57,573 bases of DNA from a virus (IMGVR_UViG_3300004806_000028:1-57573), one strand, 5' to 3'. Shown: positions 9,104 to 19,828, numbered from the stretch's first letter. The notes: a model not told the origin generated them from the letters alone. Numbers and translations: made by a program.

Positions 9104-9147
9104 GAAAACAAAAAAATCTCAACATAATATTGAGATTTTTTGTTTTC
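9104..9147 (-). terminator. Rho-independent-type terminator after the gene at 9166-9711
   Basis: Long hairpin: arms 9104-9122 and 9130-9147 pair almost perfectly (one bulged T) around a 7-base loop, with the T-run inside the stem. It lies 18 bases past the stop of the minus-strand gene and upstream of nrdJ, so it separates the two. Confidence 0.7.
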
Positions 9148-9165
9148 TATGTTTAAGCTGTTTGA

Positions 9166-9711
9166 TTACGCTTTGAAATTTCCGCCACCAGGTTTTTTAT
9201 CGTCCCACTTATTTCCGTGGTCTAATTTTGTATTTTTGGTTGCATTATTAAGGTGTTCGTCTTCATCGCCATCAGTCTTTTTAGCTTTTCCTTTCTCTGG
9301 ATAGTTTAATTTTTCCTTTCTTTTTAGACTATCAGGAACGGGACCTCTTCCATCTTGATCATCTTGCAGTTCTAACATACCAACTGAAACTGTCATAGGA
9401 GATACATATAGTCCGGGATTTGTTTCGATAACAATATCCGCGTAAATATCGCTAGGTGCTTCTGTTCCCCCACGAAAGTTGCCGGAAGTTGTAGTAGGAT
9501 GTATACTTTTTAATGCACTAATTCTCAATATCTTATCAAATCCATCATCCATACATGATTTGATAAGATTGACAAATCCTTCTGCTTTATCCTTCATAGA
9601 AGGGTGTTTTAACGCATCTTTTGAGAATCTTACTCTATCACCAACAATATATCCTCCTTGTTGATATCTTCCTAACATGTTCTCGTATAATAGATCAAAT
9701 TTCGTATTCAT
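9166..9711 (-). CDS. Unknown protein, possibly virion-associated
   Basis: This 181-residue protein begins MNTKFDLLYENMLGRYQQGG and then VGDRVRFSKDALKH. The middle (60-120) is beta-rich, and the last ~60 residues are a Lys/Asp/Asn/Gly-rich, probably disordered tail. I recall similar N-termini in unknown proteins of T4-like marine phages but cannot name a function. It has its own late-type promoter motif (TAAATA core at 9727-9732) and its own terminator, so it is a monocistronic, late-expressed unit, divergent from gp25. Late expression suggests a virion or assembly role. Confidence 0.6.
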   Translation of the reverse strand: MNTKFDLLYENMLGRYQQGGYIVGDRVRFSKDALKHPSMKDKAEGFVNLIKSCMDDGFDKILRISALKSIHPTTTSGNFRGGTEAPSDIYADIVIETNPGLYVSPMTVSVGMLELQDDQDGRGPVPDSLKRKEKLNYPEKGKAKKTDGDEDEHLNNATKNTKLDHGNKWDDKKPGGGNFKA

Positions 9712-9726
9712 AATTGTTTGTGTTAT

Positions 9727-9732
9727 TATTTA
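9727..9732 (-). promoter_or_regulatory. Late-type promoter core for 9166-9711
   Basis: CTAAATAATA on the minus strand, 15 bases before the ATG. It is back to back with the gp25 promoter motif at 9746-9751. Confidence 0.5.
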
Positions 9733-9745
9733 GCAATTTTTATAA

Positions 9746-9751
9746 TAAATA
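9746..9751 (+). promoter_or_regulatory. Late-type promoter core for the gp25-gp6 baseplate operon
   Basis: AATAAATAATA on the plus strand; the TAAATA core ends 11 bases before the gp25 ATG at 9763. It would drive the baseplate operon 9763-15113 and perhaps beyond. Confidence 0.55.
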
Positions 9752-9762
9752 ATATAGATAAT

Positions 9763-10272
9763 ATGGCAATCCGTATAAAAAGTTTAGAAAACATATCAAA
9801 TACAAAGACTCAGTATAACACTCTTTACAGAGATTTATACTTAGATTTGGTATTTTCTAAAACCTTGACAAATGGTGTGATATATCCAAATCCTATTATT
9901 GGTGCAGATATAAAACAAAGTCAAGATGTTGCAGCTATTGAAAACTCATTACAAAATTTGTTTTCTACACTTCCTGGACAACGTTTTTTATTTCCAGAGT
10001 ATGGAATGAATCTGGAATATTATTTATTTCAGCCAATTACAGAAACTACAGCTTCGTTAATCGGCAATACAATACTTAATAAAGTCGCTATTTACGAACC
10101 AAGAGTAAATATATTAAATATAAATGTAATAGCGCAACCTGATGATAATCAATATACAATAACTATTACGATGGAAATACCAGTTTTGAATATATCATCA
10201 GTACAATCTTCTTTTGTATTCAATGTTAAAAGTCAATCTTTTGTAGTAATACAACAACAAAACAATTTATAA
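9763..10272 (+). CDS. gp25: Baseplate wedge protein gp25-like
   Basis: A GPW/gp25-family protein of 169 residues from the ATG at 9763 (MAIRIKSLEN). A longer reading from 9718 is rejected because the late promoter motif lies inside it. The family signature is visible: YRDLYLDLVF, then DVAAIENSLQNLFSTLPGQR with FLFPEYGMNLEYYLFQPI, followed by beta strands. T4 gp25 is 132 residues. It belongs to the conserved inner baseplate core, where it holds the gp6-gp7 wedge bundle and contributes to sheath initiation. gp6 follows 3 bases after the stop, the same order as in T4 (25-6-7-8). Confidence 0.88.
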   Translation: MAIRIKSLENISNTKTQYNTLYRDLYLDLVFSKTLTNGVIYPNPIIGADIKQSQDVAAIENSLQNLFSTLPGQRFLFPEYGMNLEYYLFQPITETTASLIGNTILNKVAIYEPRVNILNINVIAQPDDNQYTITITMEIPVLNISSVQSSFVFNVKSQSFVVIQQQNNL

Positions 10273-10275
10273 TAT

Positions 10276-12105
10276 ATGTCAACAATAAACAATTTTAATA
10301 ATTTCGATATACCAAAAGGTGGATATGCCGCTTTTGATGCCACTTCATTACGACAATTGATTATCGATAGACTTAATAGTAAACAAGTATTTACAGACCA
10401 AAACTATATTGGTAGTAATTTAGCATCTATAATAGATATTGTTGCATATTCTTTCAATACATTAATTTATTATCTAAATAGAACTGCTTCTGAATCTATG
10501 TTTACAGAAGCACAACTTTATGAGAATATAAATAGAATTGTAAAATTGTTAGACTATAATCCAATAGGATATCAAACATCTACATTATCTTTCTCTGCTA
10601 CTGTCGGGAAGTTAAATGCAGGAATATACACGATACCAAGATATTCGTATGTTAGTGTTAATAATGTAAAATTTTCGTTTAATACTGAAGCTACATTTGT
10701 GAAGACATTATCAGGTGTAACTGAAGGACTAGACGATTTAAGTAATCAAACTTTGTTGTTTCAGGGATCATACCAAGAATATCCAATATATACCGCAACA
10801 GGAGAAGGTAATGAACTTGTGTTATTATCTCCACCAATTGGAACTAATATTGATCATTTTAATGTTGATGTGTATGTCAAGCCATATACTACAGGAACAT
10901 GGGTGCAATATACAAAAACTATTAATTTATATCTAGAAAGTAGCAATGCGGAAAAATATGAAATCCGTTTGAATGGTAATAAACAATATGAAATAGTTTT
11001 CGGTAATGATATTAATGGTAGAAAACTGCAAGAAGGGGATGTAGTTGCTTTGTATTATTTAAAAAGTGATGGAACCACTGGAGTTATTGGTCAGCAAGCG
11101 TTAAAAAATGCCTCGCCACAAATTTTTAATACCGCACAGTTCACACAAATTCTTTCGGATGTTTTGAATAATAGTTATTTGAATAGTATATCAAATAATG
11201 ATCTATCAAATGTTAAAATTACAAACTATACTGCATCAACTCCTATACAAGATGTAGAAACTGCGGATGAAATAAGAGAAAATGCTCCAGCAATTTTTAG
11301 AAGTCAGTATAGACTAATAAATGAAGCGGATTATACAAAGTTTATAAAAACAAATTTTGCGAATTTGATTTCAGATGTTGTCGTGGTTAATAATTGGGTA
11401 TATACTACAGAATATTTACAATATTTTTATGATTTGGGATTAACCGATCCTACAATGTCTAGTAGAGCATTATTTAATCAGATTCAATTTTCGGATGCTT
11501 GCAATTTTAATAATGTATATTTATTTGTGGTGCCAAAAACTACGGATAATATAACTTTATCTTACTTATTACCAGCACAGAAAGAGTTAATAAGCACATC
11601 AATACAACCATCTAAATGTATGTCTGCGGAAATTGCTTATGCTGATCCAGTGTATAAAGCGGTTGCAATTGGTATATACAATATTGGCGATCCTTTTGTA
11701 GTGACGGATGAAAGTGTTAGTAGATTATATATTAGTAAGTCTCCAAATTCTAATAGAGATAATGTTGCAATAGTTAATGATGTAGTTGGGGTGTTTAAAG
11801 ATTATTTTGATAGAACTAGTATTACACTTGGACAGACATTGGATATAAAAATCATAACACAAAAAATATTAGAAATAGATGGTGTGCATACTTTCTATAC
11901 TGGAAGAGTGGATAGTGATGTATTATTCCAAGGTTTGTCTTTGTTTGTATGGAACCCTGATTATTCTACAATAGATTTAACACAAACTTCAAATAATATG
12001 CAGTTTAGGTTGTTTGAATATCCATATCTATTTGATTATAATAATCTGGCAAATAAAATCGTTATACAACCAACACAAACCAATAAAGGATTTTTAGGTT
12101 ATTAA
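10276..12105 (+). CDS. gp6: Baseplate wedge protein gp6-like (baseplate J family)
   Basis: At 609 residues it is close to T4 gp6 (660). The N-terminus contains the gp6/baseplate-J hallmark: YAAFDATSLRQLIIDRLN, then SNLASIIDIVAYSFNTLIYY and an ENINRIVKLLDYNPIGYQTS segment. Further on come a beta-rich domain, ETADEIRENAPAIFRSQYRL (the J-family region), and a C-terminal jelly-like part. gp6 dimers form the ring that transmits the sheath-contraction signal through the baseplate. It lies 3 bases after gp25 and 2 bases before the next gene. No Shine-Dalgarno is present. Confidence 0.88.
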   Translation: MSTINNFNNFDIPKGGYAAFDATSLRQLIIDRLNSKQVFTDQNYIGSNLASIIDIVAYSFNTLIYYLNRTASESMFTEAQLYENINRIVKLLDYNPIGYQTSTLSFSATVGKLNAGIYTIPRYSYVSVNNVKFSFNTEATFVKTLSGVTEGLDDLSNQTLLFQGSYQEYPIYTATGEGNELVLLSPPIGTNIDHFNVDVYVKPYTTGTWVQYTKTINLYLESSNAEKYEIRLNGNKQYEIVFGNDINGRKLQEGDVVALYYLKSDGTTGVIGQQALKNASPQIFNTAQFTQILSDVLNNSYLNSISNNDLSNVKITNYTASTPIQDVETADEIRENAPAIFRSQYRLINEADYTKFIKTNFANLISDVVVVNNWVYTTEYLQYFYDLGLTDPTMSSRALFNQIQFSDACNFNNVYLFVVPKTTDNITLSYLLPAQKELISTSIQPSKCMSAEIAYADPVYKAVAIGIYNIGDPFVVTDESVSRLYISKSPNSNRDNVAIVNDVVGVFKDYFDRTSITLGQTLDIKIITQKILEIDGVHTFYTGRVDSDVLFQGLSLFVWNPDYSTIDLTQTSNNMQFRLFEYPYLFDYNNLANKIVIQPTQTNKGFLGY

Positions 12106-12107
12106 TT

Positions 12108-15100
12108 ATGATTGCAAATTTTACACTTTCTTCTGATAATGTAGGATTTATCTATGCGACGGATTTTAGGTTTGTAGATACTTCTTCGAGTGATGTCGTT
12201 AAAAGAATATGGGATATGGGTGATGGAAATTTTGTTTATAACGAAATTGATTTTACTCACGTATACAACTACCCTGGTGTATATAATGTGACGTTATCTG
12301 GATTTGATTCTTCTAACAATAGCAGCACTCAAAATATAGAACTAACAGCAAAGTCGTATGTTGATGATTTTATTACGTTTTCTAAATTGCCTAAATCTTA
12401 TGGACTTGCAGGTAAACCTACAGACACCCCATTTGTAATATATCTACAAACATTTCAAGTAGATAAACCATTAGTAGTTAATTTATTTGCGGCGGATTCA
12501 AAATCTATCCCATATAGTCAAATACCATCAAAGTGGAATTTTATTAATCCGACTTGGAGATTTACTACAGACGATTTAGGACTTAATACGGTAGAAAATT
12601 TGGAATTAAGCGGTTCCCCGATTTATTTGACTGTTGATGGAAAAACTACTATTGTTGGTATGTCAGCAGAAGCATCAGTGTATTATGTGGATAGTATAGG
12701 AAGCGGAAAGCCTACAGTTGATTGTCCTTTACTAATATCCGCAACTTTACAAACATCAGGATTTAGTTATCCGAATGATTCTAATATATACGATTATAAT
12801 AGTTTTGCGAATAGTAAAGTATCGAGAGCGGTTACTGTGTGGCAAGTGGGAGTTTCTTTTCCTAACTTTATGCGAGTCACTGGAAATTACATCGATGAAA
12901 TTTATAGTAGAAATTGGACAGATGTTAAAATTCCTACCATGATAACATTACATAGTTATGGTAGAGAATATAATTTTGGTGGAGATATTGAAACCGCATC
13001 ACAAAGCAATATCGTTTTTACATATCCTGAGACAAATGCAATAGGACAATTAAGTTCTATATATTTTGCACTTTCTACCTCTACAGGAATGATTCCAATT
13101 TCTTGTGAAGATGCTCCATTATATTTCACAACTACTGATGAAAATGGATTTAATAATAATAGTGGATATAAATTTACTACTATTAATTCTTCTAGTGCCT
13201 TTGATACTGTGTCGATTTATGTTTCTACTACTATTAATAACGTATCAGCAGGGACATATAATTTTGCATATCCAACAAATTTAGCTCCGAATTTCTTTGT
13301 AATTGTTCCTACTCCAGATATAGGAAGTGTTAGTAAAATAGCATACACACCACAACCAGTATCGGGTGCGTGTCCAGTCGTTGATTATTATAGAGATAAT
13401 GGGTTGTTAATAGAAGGAACTGTTGATAAATTTACGGTTCCTATTCTATCAAGTAATAATACGTTTAATTATTCTATATCAGGATTTTCTGGTATTTATG
13501 GATTGGCTATTGATCCATATAATTTTGATATAATTGCGGTAGATGGAGAACAAGATGCAATATATAAATTTTCTAGTTATGGTGAATTATTGAGCACGTT
13601 AAACTTATCTAGTGTGTTTGATGATAATATTCCATCTGTGTCAGGAACTACTCCATCATATATTAGTCTAGACAAAGATCGTAACATATGGGTATCTTTA
13701 TACAATTCATTATCAGTTTTGAAGTTCGACAACAATCTAAATTTATTATTTTCAATTACTCCTAGTGAAATTGGGATATATGAAGATGATTATTTAATGA
13801 AGCCTCCTGTTGTAGAAACTGATAGGAATGGAGATGTTTGGGTTACATACAGTAATCCTAATTCTAGCACAATGGTAAAATATTCATCAGGGGGTTTGAT
13901 AATGCATACCATTTCTTTATCATCAAATTCAGTTCCTACTAATATTGTAGTTGATAAACAAAATGATATATGGGTAACAGAATCTTTTAATTCCACCATT
14001 TCAGGAGGATTAATCGAAAAGTATAGCACCAATGGAGTGTTAATGAGTTCAATATCAGGAATTAATAGACCAGTATATATAGCATTAGATAGAGACAATA
14101 ATCCTTGGTTCTCTTTTGGTGTTAGAAGTTTTGGTTATGTTGATAGATTAAGCGGAAACGTTAAAACTTGGTCTTTAACTCCAGTATATTTTAATAATAG
14201 TAATAATGTTAGAAATATAATAACTCCTGCGTTCGAATCAGATTTTGATGGGATGGAAGATGAAGAAATTGGTGGATTGGCTGTTGATGTTTATAATAGA
14301 GTTTGGGTAATCGATGCAATTACAAATAATGCATATATTTTTAATGCTGATTCTTCTTTTGATGGTGTGCAAGGATTAAAGGTCATTAATGCTAAAAGAT
14401 CACCAAACATATTGTATTATCTTTCTGATGATAATACTACAGTTGATGTTTTATCCTCGAATTACGCAAAATCAGCAAGTGTTACTGGCGATTGGACTGG
14501 TAATGTTTGGTATCAAAAATATGCTTCGGATTCAACAGAGTTTATAAATATTTCTGGCGTTTCCGTTCCGTTCTCTATTAATAATTTTAATAATAGTTAC
14601 GAAATTCGAAAGGTTAATGAAAGTTTCGATCTTGCTGCATATATGAAATCTTTGGCGTTTCCTGAAGTTTTGTATAATAATACTAAAATGTTTGATGAAT
14701 TTCTTCCTGCTGTTGTTGGTGATGCGGGATCGAGTAATGATAATACTTTTGAGGACATTGGAAAAATGTTATATGAAAAGATTGCGAATTTTAACACTAA
14801 TGTTTCGGATATTGATACCTGCGAAATATCACAATTACAATCATTAGCAGCAGAAATAGACCAAAGTAATTTTACGTATGGTGTAGATTTTCCTACTGAT
14901 ATACAAAATATGTTAGATTTGGCTTCTATATCTAAATATAAATTATGGGGCAATCAAATTAGTGGTGTAAATGTGAATAATATTATAGATTGGGATAGTC
15001 CATATACTACATTAGACCGAACGCTTTCTGCTGATTGGTATGCGGATAATGGCATAATTGAGACGATTTTCAATTATTTACTAACAAAAAATCTATGGGT

Positions 15101-15113
15101 AGATGTTCAATAA
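12108..15113 (+). CDS. Large baseplate-region protein with PKD domain and beta-propeller (gp7 position)
   Basis: This 1001-residue protein sits where T4 has gp7 (1032 residues), directly after gp6. Residues ~1-80 form a PKD-type Ig-like domain (RIWDMGDGN, then FTHVYNYPGVYNVTLSGFD). Residues ~460-750 form a beta-propeller of the NHL/virginiamycin-lyase type: repeated blades with GLAIDPYNFDIIAVDG, YISLDKDRNIWVSLY, VVETDRNGDVWVTYS, IVVDKQNDIWVTES, YIALDRDNNPWFSFG and GLAVDVYNRVWVID. The C-terminal ~170 residues are helical and end in a Trp-rich segment. Such domains usually bind sugars or proteins at cell surfaces. T4 gp7 links wedge and short tail fibres; this may combine that role with adhesion. 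The gp7 equivalence is inferred from place and length only. Confidence 0.6.
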   Translation: MIANFTLSSDNVGFIYATDFRFVDTSSSDVVKRIWDMGDGNFVYNEIDFTHVYNYPGVYNVTLSGFDSSNNSSTQNIELTAKSYVDDFITFSKLPKSYGLAGKPTDTPFVIYLQTFQVDKPLVVNLFAADSKSIPYSQIPSKWNFINPTWRFTTDDLGLNTVENLELSGSPIYLTVDGKTTIVGMSAEASVYYVDSIGSGKPTVDCPLLISATLQTSGFSYPNDSNIYDYNSFANSKVSRAVTVWQVGVSFPNFMRVTGNYIDEIYSRNWTDVKIPTMITLHSYGREYNFGGDIETASQSNIVFTYPETNAIGQLSSIYFALSTSTGMIPISCEDAPLYFTTTDENGFNNNSGYKFTTINSSSAFDTVSIYVSTTINNVSAGTYNFAYPTNLAPNFFVIVPTPDIGSVSKIAYTPQPVSGACPVVDYYRDNGLLIEGTVDKFTVPILSSNNTFNYSISGFSGIYGLAIDPYNFDIIAVDGEQDAIYKFSSYGELLSTLNLSSVFDDNIPSVSGTTPSYISLDKDRNIWVSLYNSLSVLKFDNNLNLLFSITPSEIGIYEDDYLMKPPVVETDRNGDVWVTYSNPNSSTMVKYSSGGLIMHTISLSSNSVPTNIVVDKQNDIWVTESFNSTISGGLIEKYSTNGVLMSSISGINRPVYIALDRDNNPWFSFGVRSFGYVDRLSGNVKTWSLTPVYFNNSNNVRNIITPAFESDFDGMEDEEIGGLAVDVYNRVWVIDAITNNAYIFNADSSFDGVQGLKVINAKRSPNILYYLSDDNTTVDVLSSNYAKSASVTGDWTGNVWYQKYASDSTEFINISGVSVPFSINNFNNSYEIRKVNESFDLAAYMKSLAFPEVLYNNTKMFDEFLPAVVGDAGSSNDNTFEDIGKMLYEKIANFNTNVSDIDTCEISQLQSLAAEIDQSNFTYGVDFPTDIQNMLDLASISKYKLWGNQISGVNVNNIIDWDSPYTTLDRTLSADWYADNGIIETIFNYLLTKNLWVDVQ

Positions 15114-15125
15114 GATTTTCTACAT

Positions 15126-15131
15126 TAAATA
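15126..15131 (+). promoter_or_regulatory. Late-type promoter core for 15143-19828
   Basis: TTAAATAATT; the core ends 11 bases before the GTG start at 15143, in the 29-base gap after the propeller gene. Confidence 0.5.
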
Positions 15132-15142
15132 ATTGAAATATT

Positions 15143-18100
15143 GTGCAAACGAATAATCAAAACCAAGCTTTAACGCAATTAGACAAATATGCAAATCCAG
15201 AAAGATTGATATCTACTGATTTTGATCAAGATGCTCCATTGTCTTTTAAAAATTGGTATGCTTCGTTCAAAAGTATTATCCCAAATCAGGAATATCAACA
15301 ATATAATCAATACTTAATATCTTGGTATACTAAAAAACCCGATAAAACCACAACATCTTTAGAGAAACTTAGGTTGAAATATTTAAACCTTTTAAATGGA
15401 CTTCAAATATATCTTACTGATGATGAAAAACAAAATTGGTATAATCAAGTAAATTTAAATGATGAAAAGGAATTATTGCTTGCTATCCCTTTCTTTGCTA
15501 AAAAACTTAAAAATATTGCTTTATATTATTTGCGTTTACGTAAAAATTTAAAGAATACAAAATTAAAATATAATATTGCAGGATCACCAAGAGGTATTGT
15601 TCAAGAGTTAAAAGAGATTATATTATCAAATTATAGCAAAATTGATAATTCGTATATTACAGTTCCAGCAAATGTGTGGAATACATTACCAGATTTGAGT
15701 GCTATCAAAGATTCGATTAGTGTAGAAATTGAGGATGTGTATGACGATCACCAATATTTTGATAGAAGTGTGGATGTTCCGTTATCTGCATATATTGATA
15801 CACAAGATATTACAACTGATGCATATTTTAAATCGAAGGGGTTGTCATTATCATCATTAAATTGGGCATATGAAGCAGGAACATTCAATCTATCTTCAGA
15901 TAATTTAGTAGATTTTTCTAGTAAATATTTAGCAGAATCTAAATTTAATGTTAATAATCTAGTTACTAATGTTTCTTCGGATTTTTATACAGTTGATATC
16001 GCAAATGGAACGAATGTTTTCTATTATCCTTACGGCGCGTATGTAACCAATGCGACAAGCCTCCCAATATATAAATCTAGTGCATTGAGTTCTGCTAATA
16101 TCGAAACTTTGGGTGTTGCTGGATCGAGTATTGACACTTCTGATACTATATTTGTAGAAACTAACAGGGGAATTCAGGGTGCGTGGTTAAACTTCAATGA
16201 TTATGATGTGTATGAGAATTTAAAAATGCATGCACTATTAAACGGAAACCAAAAGACGATTTTTAGATTTCCGTTTATTGGATATGGGTTAAGTGGCGAT
16301 GGGCTGGCTTGGACTGGACCTTCATTAAGTTCTGATCCTAGTTATGATTTTTTAAATGTTGTTTATAGAAAGGGAGTAGAAACTGAATATTGGAATAGTG
16401 ATTTTAGCTTGAGTGCAGTAGAATTAGTCGCTATCAATAATGCAACATTGGTAGATTCAGGTGCGTATCCAAACGTAGATTATAAATTCTCTGATAAAAT
16501 ACGAATGTGGGACACACCAGTTACATATGATGCATCAACATATACTGGTGAAGTTCAAGAAGCTTGGTTGTATAAAGTGACAAAAACTGAATTGTCTATT
16601 ATTTCTGGTAGTAACACAACCATTTCTTGGCCCTATCTTACAGTCAATAATACTAATGTAAGTTCAGTAAGCGCATATCCTGATAATAATACATTTGACA
16701 TATGTGCATCAATGTTACTATCTACTATATATGTTCCTTATGCGACAGCTTCCGACAGTTTAAGTTCTGCGGATGTAATATACAAAGTTCCTAATTATCA
16801 ATCTTCATATTCTGACGCATTAGAAGCAGCATGGTTATCAGGAGATTATATACAAAACGGAAAGGTCGCATCTATAAAACAGAATGGATTCACATCAAAT
16901 TTCGCATCAGGATTAGTTACTAGATTTGCATGGACAGGAGAGCCAACTTCAGCAAATACAGCATTTAAATCTTTATTACATGAAAATAATTGTCCATATC
17001 TAAAAACATTAAATGCTAAAGATCATACATTGTGTAAGTGTAGACAAGTTCAATTTACCCCATTTGGGCATAATGGTAATATATATACAGATTTCGGCGG
17101 TTTTGGTGATTTTATAGCTGAAGATACATTTTCACCAAACGAATTTGATTTGAATAATTGGAAAGGTTTGGATGGAAACGATTACCAAAATAGTATAGGA
17201 TTCACTTGGTTCAAAACTAATGAAATTACTCCGAATTGGGGTAATGGTAGTTGGGTGTCTACAAATACTATAGTTTCCAACAAAACATTTACACTAGAAA
17301 CCGGAAAATCTTATGTATATTATAGAACAACAGCTAAATTGCAAGATTTAGACGATATTCCATTTCCTGATTATGTAGTTAGATATCCATTTAATACAAC
17401 TTCTGCTAAGTGGATAAAAGCATTGAAAGATGCTAATGGGAATTGGTATAATGCAAAGGTTCCTTCTAATATGCAGTTGAATGCTGGAGATGTTTTATTA
17501 TACGAAAAGGCACCAACTTCGAATTTTACATTGTCTGGTTTAGCACCAAACGATACAAACATAAATCTTAATGGACACAGTATATGGTCTACCTATGATT
17601 TAGTAGTGATGGATCAATTTCCTATACCTACGGTGAATGTTGCGTATCCTGTTGTGGATGTAGTTAATGCATCTGCCCTGCAAGCAAATGACGCACAATA
17701 TCCTACAGTGGCATTATCAGCGATATCTTCTTTAAATTGGACACTTATCGATCCAAGTGGTGTCTCATATAACAAAACTGGAGATAATACAACAATATTA
17801 ACATTTTCTCCAACGGTCACAGGCACATATAACGTAACTCTTATTGCTGGTCTTGTTGGTGGAGGATCATATATATTCACACAAATTCCAGCAATAACAT
17901 CAACAGTAACACAAACATATTCAACGTCTCTTACTTCATATAATACACCAGTACCTGGATTTGTATTGGCTACTAATTTATACGGATGGAACTATAATAC
18001 ATATAAATATGATGGCAAGTATTTAGGAGCAAGACCTATTTGGGTTAAAGGATTTACTGATAAATCTATAGTTACTGGTAACAATACAGTAGAGAGTTGG

Positions 18101-19828
18101 GGAACAATACCAAGAGTTGTTGATATTCATAATATCGTTACTCAACCAATAATATCCGATATGAGTTTCCATACTGGTGTGTATGTCGAGTATCAAAACA
18201 ACGATATTGATTTTACTTGGGATCAACCAGTAACATTAAAAATTTTGGTAAATTCATTAAGTTGGAATAAAATTTTAATTAATGATGAAGGTATATCAAA
18301 TCTGGCTACAATATCGAACGTTTCACTAATTAATGCTTCAAGTGCATTAAATGTTCCGAGCGATATAACTCTTAGTAACTTTGTGGACAATAAGCCTGTT
18401 AGAGTATATTATAATGCTTTAGGGTCATTCACATGGGATATAACAGCAAATAGAGAATATCAACAAGTATTAACACAGAATGATTTTTCGCTAAGTTCTG
18501 CTATCGTAAGTCAACAGCCTTGGGCAAATTTGACTAATAGAAATTATCCTTCCCTTGCGATATTACCAACTTTACAAGATATATATACAGAAGATGAAAG
18601 TGGTGGATATTTCATTCCAAACAATTTAGGGACTTCAGTGTATACAGGAAAAAATTATACTTATGTATATGATATTTCATCATCTCAGTTGTCGAATATT
18701 ACAGAGGATGCTACTCGTAGAATTGGTGGTAGAGGATTGTCTAAAACAGATCAACCAACACCATATAAAATAATCAAAGATGATAATACATGGATGAAAA
18801 ATTTGGTGATTACAGGACAAGCAGCAGGAGATATTAAAAAAACTGTTTCTAAACAATATCAGAAGTTCATCCCTTATCAATCAAGCATAGAAACCCATAA
18901 AAATAGTAATGTGGGACTTATTACCCCAAATAGTAAACAAAGCCCTTGGGGAGGCGTACAGGATAGCCAATGGGTCGATATTAACAATCATCCAGTAAAC
19001 TTTGCTGGTCAGGTTAATGTTCCAGCATGGGAAGAGTCACAAGTTCTTAAAAAATCTGGAAATCAACTTGATGTTTGGTGTTCAGATATATTCGGAAATC
19101 AATATGGATTGTATAAGAATATAAAAAATGTTTCTCCTGTTGATAGAAAGGAAGTTTTTGGTGAATTATGGACGAGAGCGAATAATCAGATAGTCAAACC
19201 AGCAATGGAATCTTTATCTTCGGTGTTTTTATCATACTCAAATTCTAATTTATATGCAGAATTATCAACTAAACTTAGAAATGTTGATGTGTTTTATGAT
19301 ACTATAATGTTTGAAACCTCTGGTGTTGTTATATTCGAGAAACTAAATTATGATTATACTCTTGGAGAAATTAGTAGCAATACAAATAAATCGAACTTTA
19401 TATCTCTTGCACTACCAATAGAATTAAATCTTAATAGAGAATTGTCGTTAGGTTCATTAAGTGGATATGATGTTGCAAAAACAGGAGAAACTTGGTTTTT
19501 TCCAGAGGAGAAAAAAATAATAATAAGTGTTGCTTGGTTAAGTTCTGGTATATTCCATCCTGAATTATATAGCCTTGATTTAAATACTCATAAACTTATA
19601 AAAACTTTTCCAGTTTTACCTGTTGATGTGTTAGAGTTTGAAGGATTACAAGGAACACAGTCGATTATCGATAGGCCAGTTATTAGCTATAATTACAATA
19701 CAAAAGAATATGTATACTCTACTATTATAAAAAATGTTAGTGGTGATAATACTCTAGTTGAAGTATATATAGAAAACTTACCAACATGCAGCTTACGAGA
19801 AATGATAGTTTATAACATATTACATTAA
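15143..19828 (+). CDS. Giant baseplate/tail virion protein
   Basis: At 1561 residues this is the largest gene in the window. It starts with GTG at 15143, the only plausible start after the upstream gene. The first ~200 residues are helical, with FKNWYASFKSIIPNQEYQQY and a Lys/Leu-rich KKLKNIALYYLRLRKNLKN, as in baseplate-anchored parts of large tail proteins. The rest is beta-rich with many Trp, Asn and Ser. Residues ~880-930 look Ig-like (LNWTLIDPSGVSYNKTGDN, then TGTYNVTLIAG). A Cys cluster (ENNCPYLKTLNAKDHTLCKC) lies near residue 620-635. It follows the gp25-gp6-gp7-like genes, so a peripheral baseplate role (as T4 gp8-gp10) is inferred. No enzyme motif was found. Confidence 0.6.
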   Translation: MQTNNQNQALTQLDKYANPERLISTDFDQDAPLSFKNWYASFKSIIPNQEYQQYNQYLISWYTKKPDKTTTSLEKLRLKYLNLLNGLQIYLTDDEKQNWYNQVNLNDEKELLLAIPFFAKKLKNIALYYLRLRKNLKNTKLKYNIAGSPRGIVQELKEIILSNYSKIDNSYITVPANVWNTLPDLSAIKDSISVEIEDVYDDHQYFDRSVDVPLSAYIDTQDITTDAYFKSKGLSLSSLNWAYEAGTFNLSSDNLVDFSSKYLAESKFNVNNLVTNVSSDFYTVDIANGTNVFYYPYGAYVTNATSLPIYKSSALSSANIETLGVAGSSIDTSDTIFVETNRGIQGAWLNFNDYDVYENLKMHALLNGNQKTIFRFPFIGYGLSGDGLAWTGPSLSSDPSYDFLNVVYRKGVETEYWNSDFSLSAVELVAINNATLVDSGAYPNVDYKFSDKIRMWDTPVTYDASTYTGEVQEAWLYKVTKTELSIISGSNTTISWPYLTVNNTNVSSVSAYPDNNTFDICASMLLSTIYVPYATASDSLSSADVIYKVPNYQSSYSDALEAAWLSGDYIQNGKVASIKQNGFTSNFASGLVTRFAWTGEPTSANTAFKSLLHENNCPYLKTLNAKDHTLCKCRQVQFTPFGHNGNIYTDFGGFGDFIAEDTFSPNEFDLNNWKGLDGNDYQNSIGFTWFKTNEITPNWGNGSWVSTNTIVSNKTFTLETGKSYVYYRTTAKLQDLDDIPFPDYVVRYPFNTTSAKWIKALKDANGNWYNAKVPSNMQLNAGDVLLYEKAPTSNFTLSGLAPNDTNINLNGHSIWSTYDLVVMDQFPIPTVNVAYPVVDVVNASALQANDAQYPTVALSAISSLNWTLIDPSGVSYNKTGDNTTILTFSPTVTGTYNVTLIAGLVGGGSYIFTQIPAITSTVTQTYSTSLTSYNTPVPGFVLATNLYGWNYNTYKYDGKYLGARPIWVKGFTDKSIVTGNNTVESWGTIPRVVDIHNIVTQPIISDMSFHTGVYVEYQNNDIDFTWDQPVTLKILVNSLSWNKILINDEGISNLATISNVSLINASSALNVPSDITLSNFVDNKPVRVYYNALGSFTWDITANREYQQVLTQNDFSLSSAIVSQQPWANLTNRNYPSLAILPTLQDIYTEDESGGYFIPNNLGTSVYTGKNYTYVYDISSSQLSNITEDATRRIGGRGLSKTDQPTPYKIIKDDNTWMKNLVITGQAAGDIKKTVSKQYQKFIPYQSSIETHKNSNVGLITPNSKQSPWGGVQDSQWVDINNHPVNFAGQVNVPAWEESQVLKKSGNQLDVWCSDIFGNQYGLYKNIKNVSPVDRKEVFGELWTRANNQIVKPAMESLSSVFLSYSNSNLYAELSTKLRNVDVFYDTIMFETSGVVIFEKLNYDYTLGEISSNTNKSNFISLALPIELNLNRELSLGSLSGYDVAKTGETWFFPEEKKIIISVAWLSSGIFHPELYSLDLNTHKLIKTFPVLPVDVLEFEGLQGTQSIIDRPVISYNYNTKEYVYSTIIKNVSGDNTLVEVYIENLPTCSLREMIVYNILH

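Noticed and set aside
9718-9762. Upstream extension of gp25 (MCYYLAIF...)
   Set aside because: The extension is coded by the divergent promoter region including both TAAATA motifs; the family starts near MAIRIKSL at 9763.
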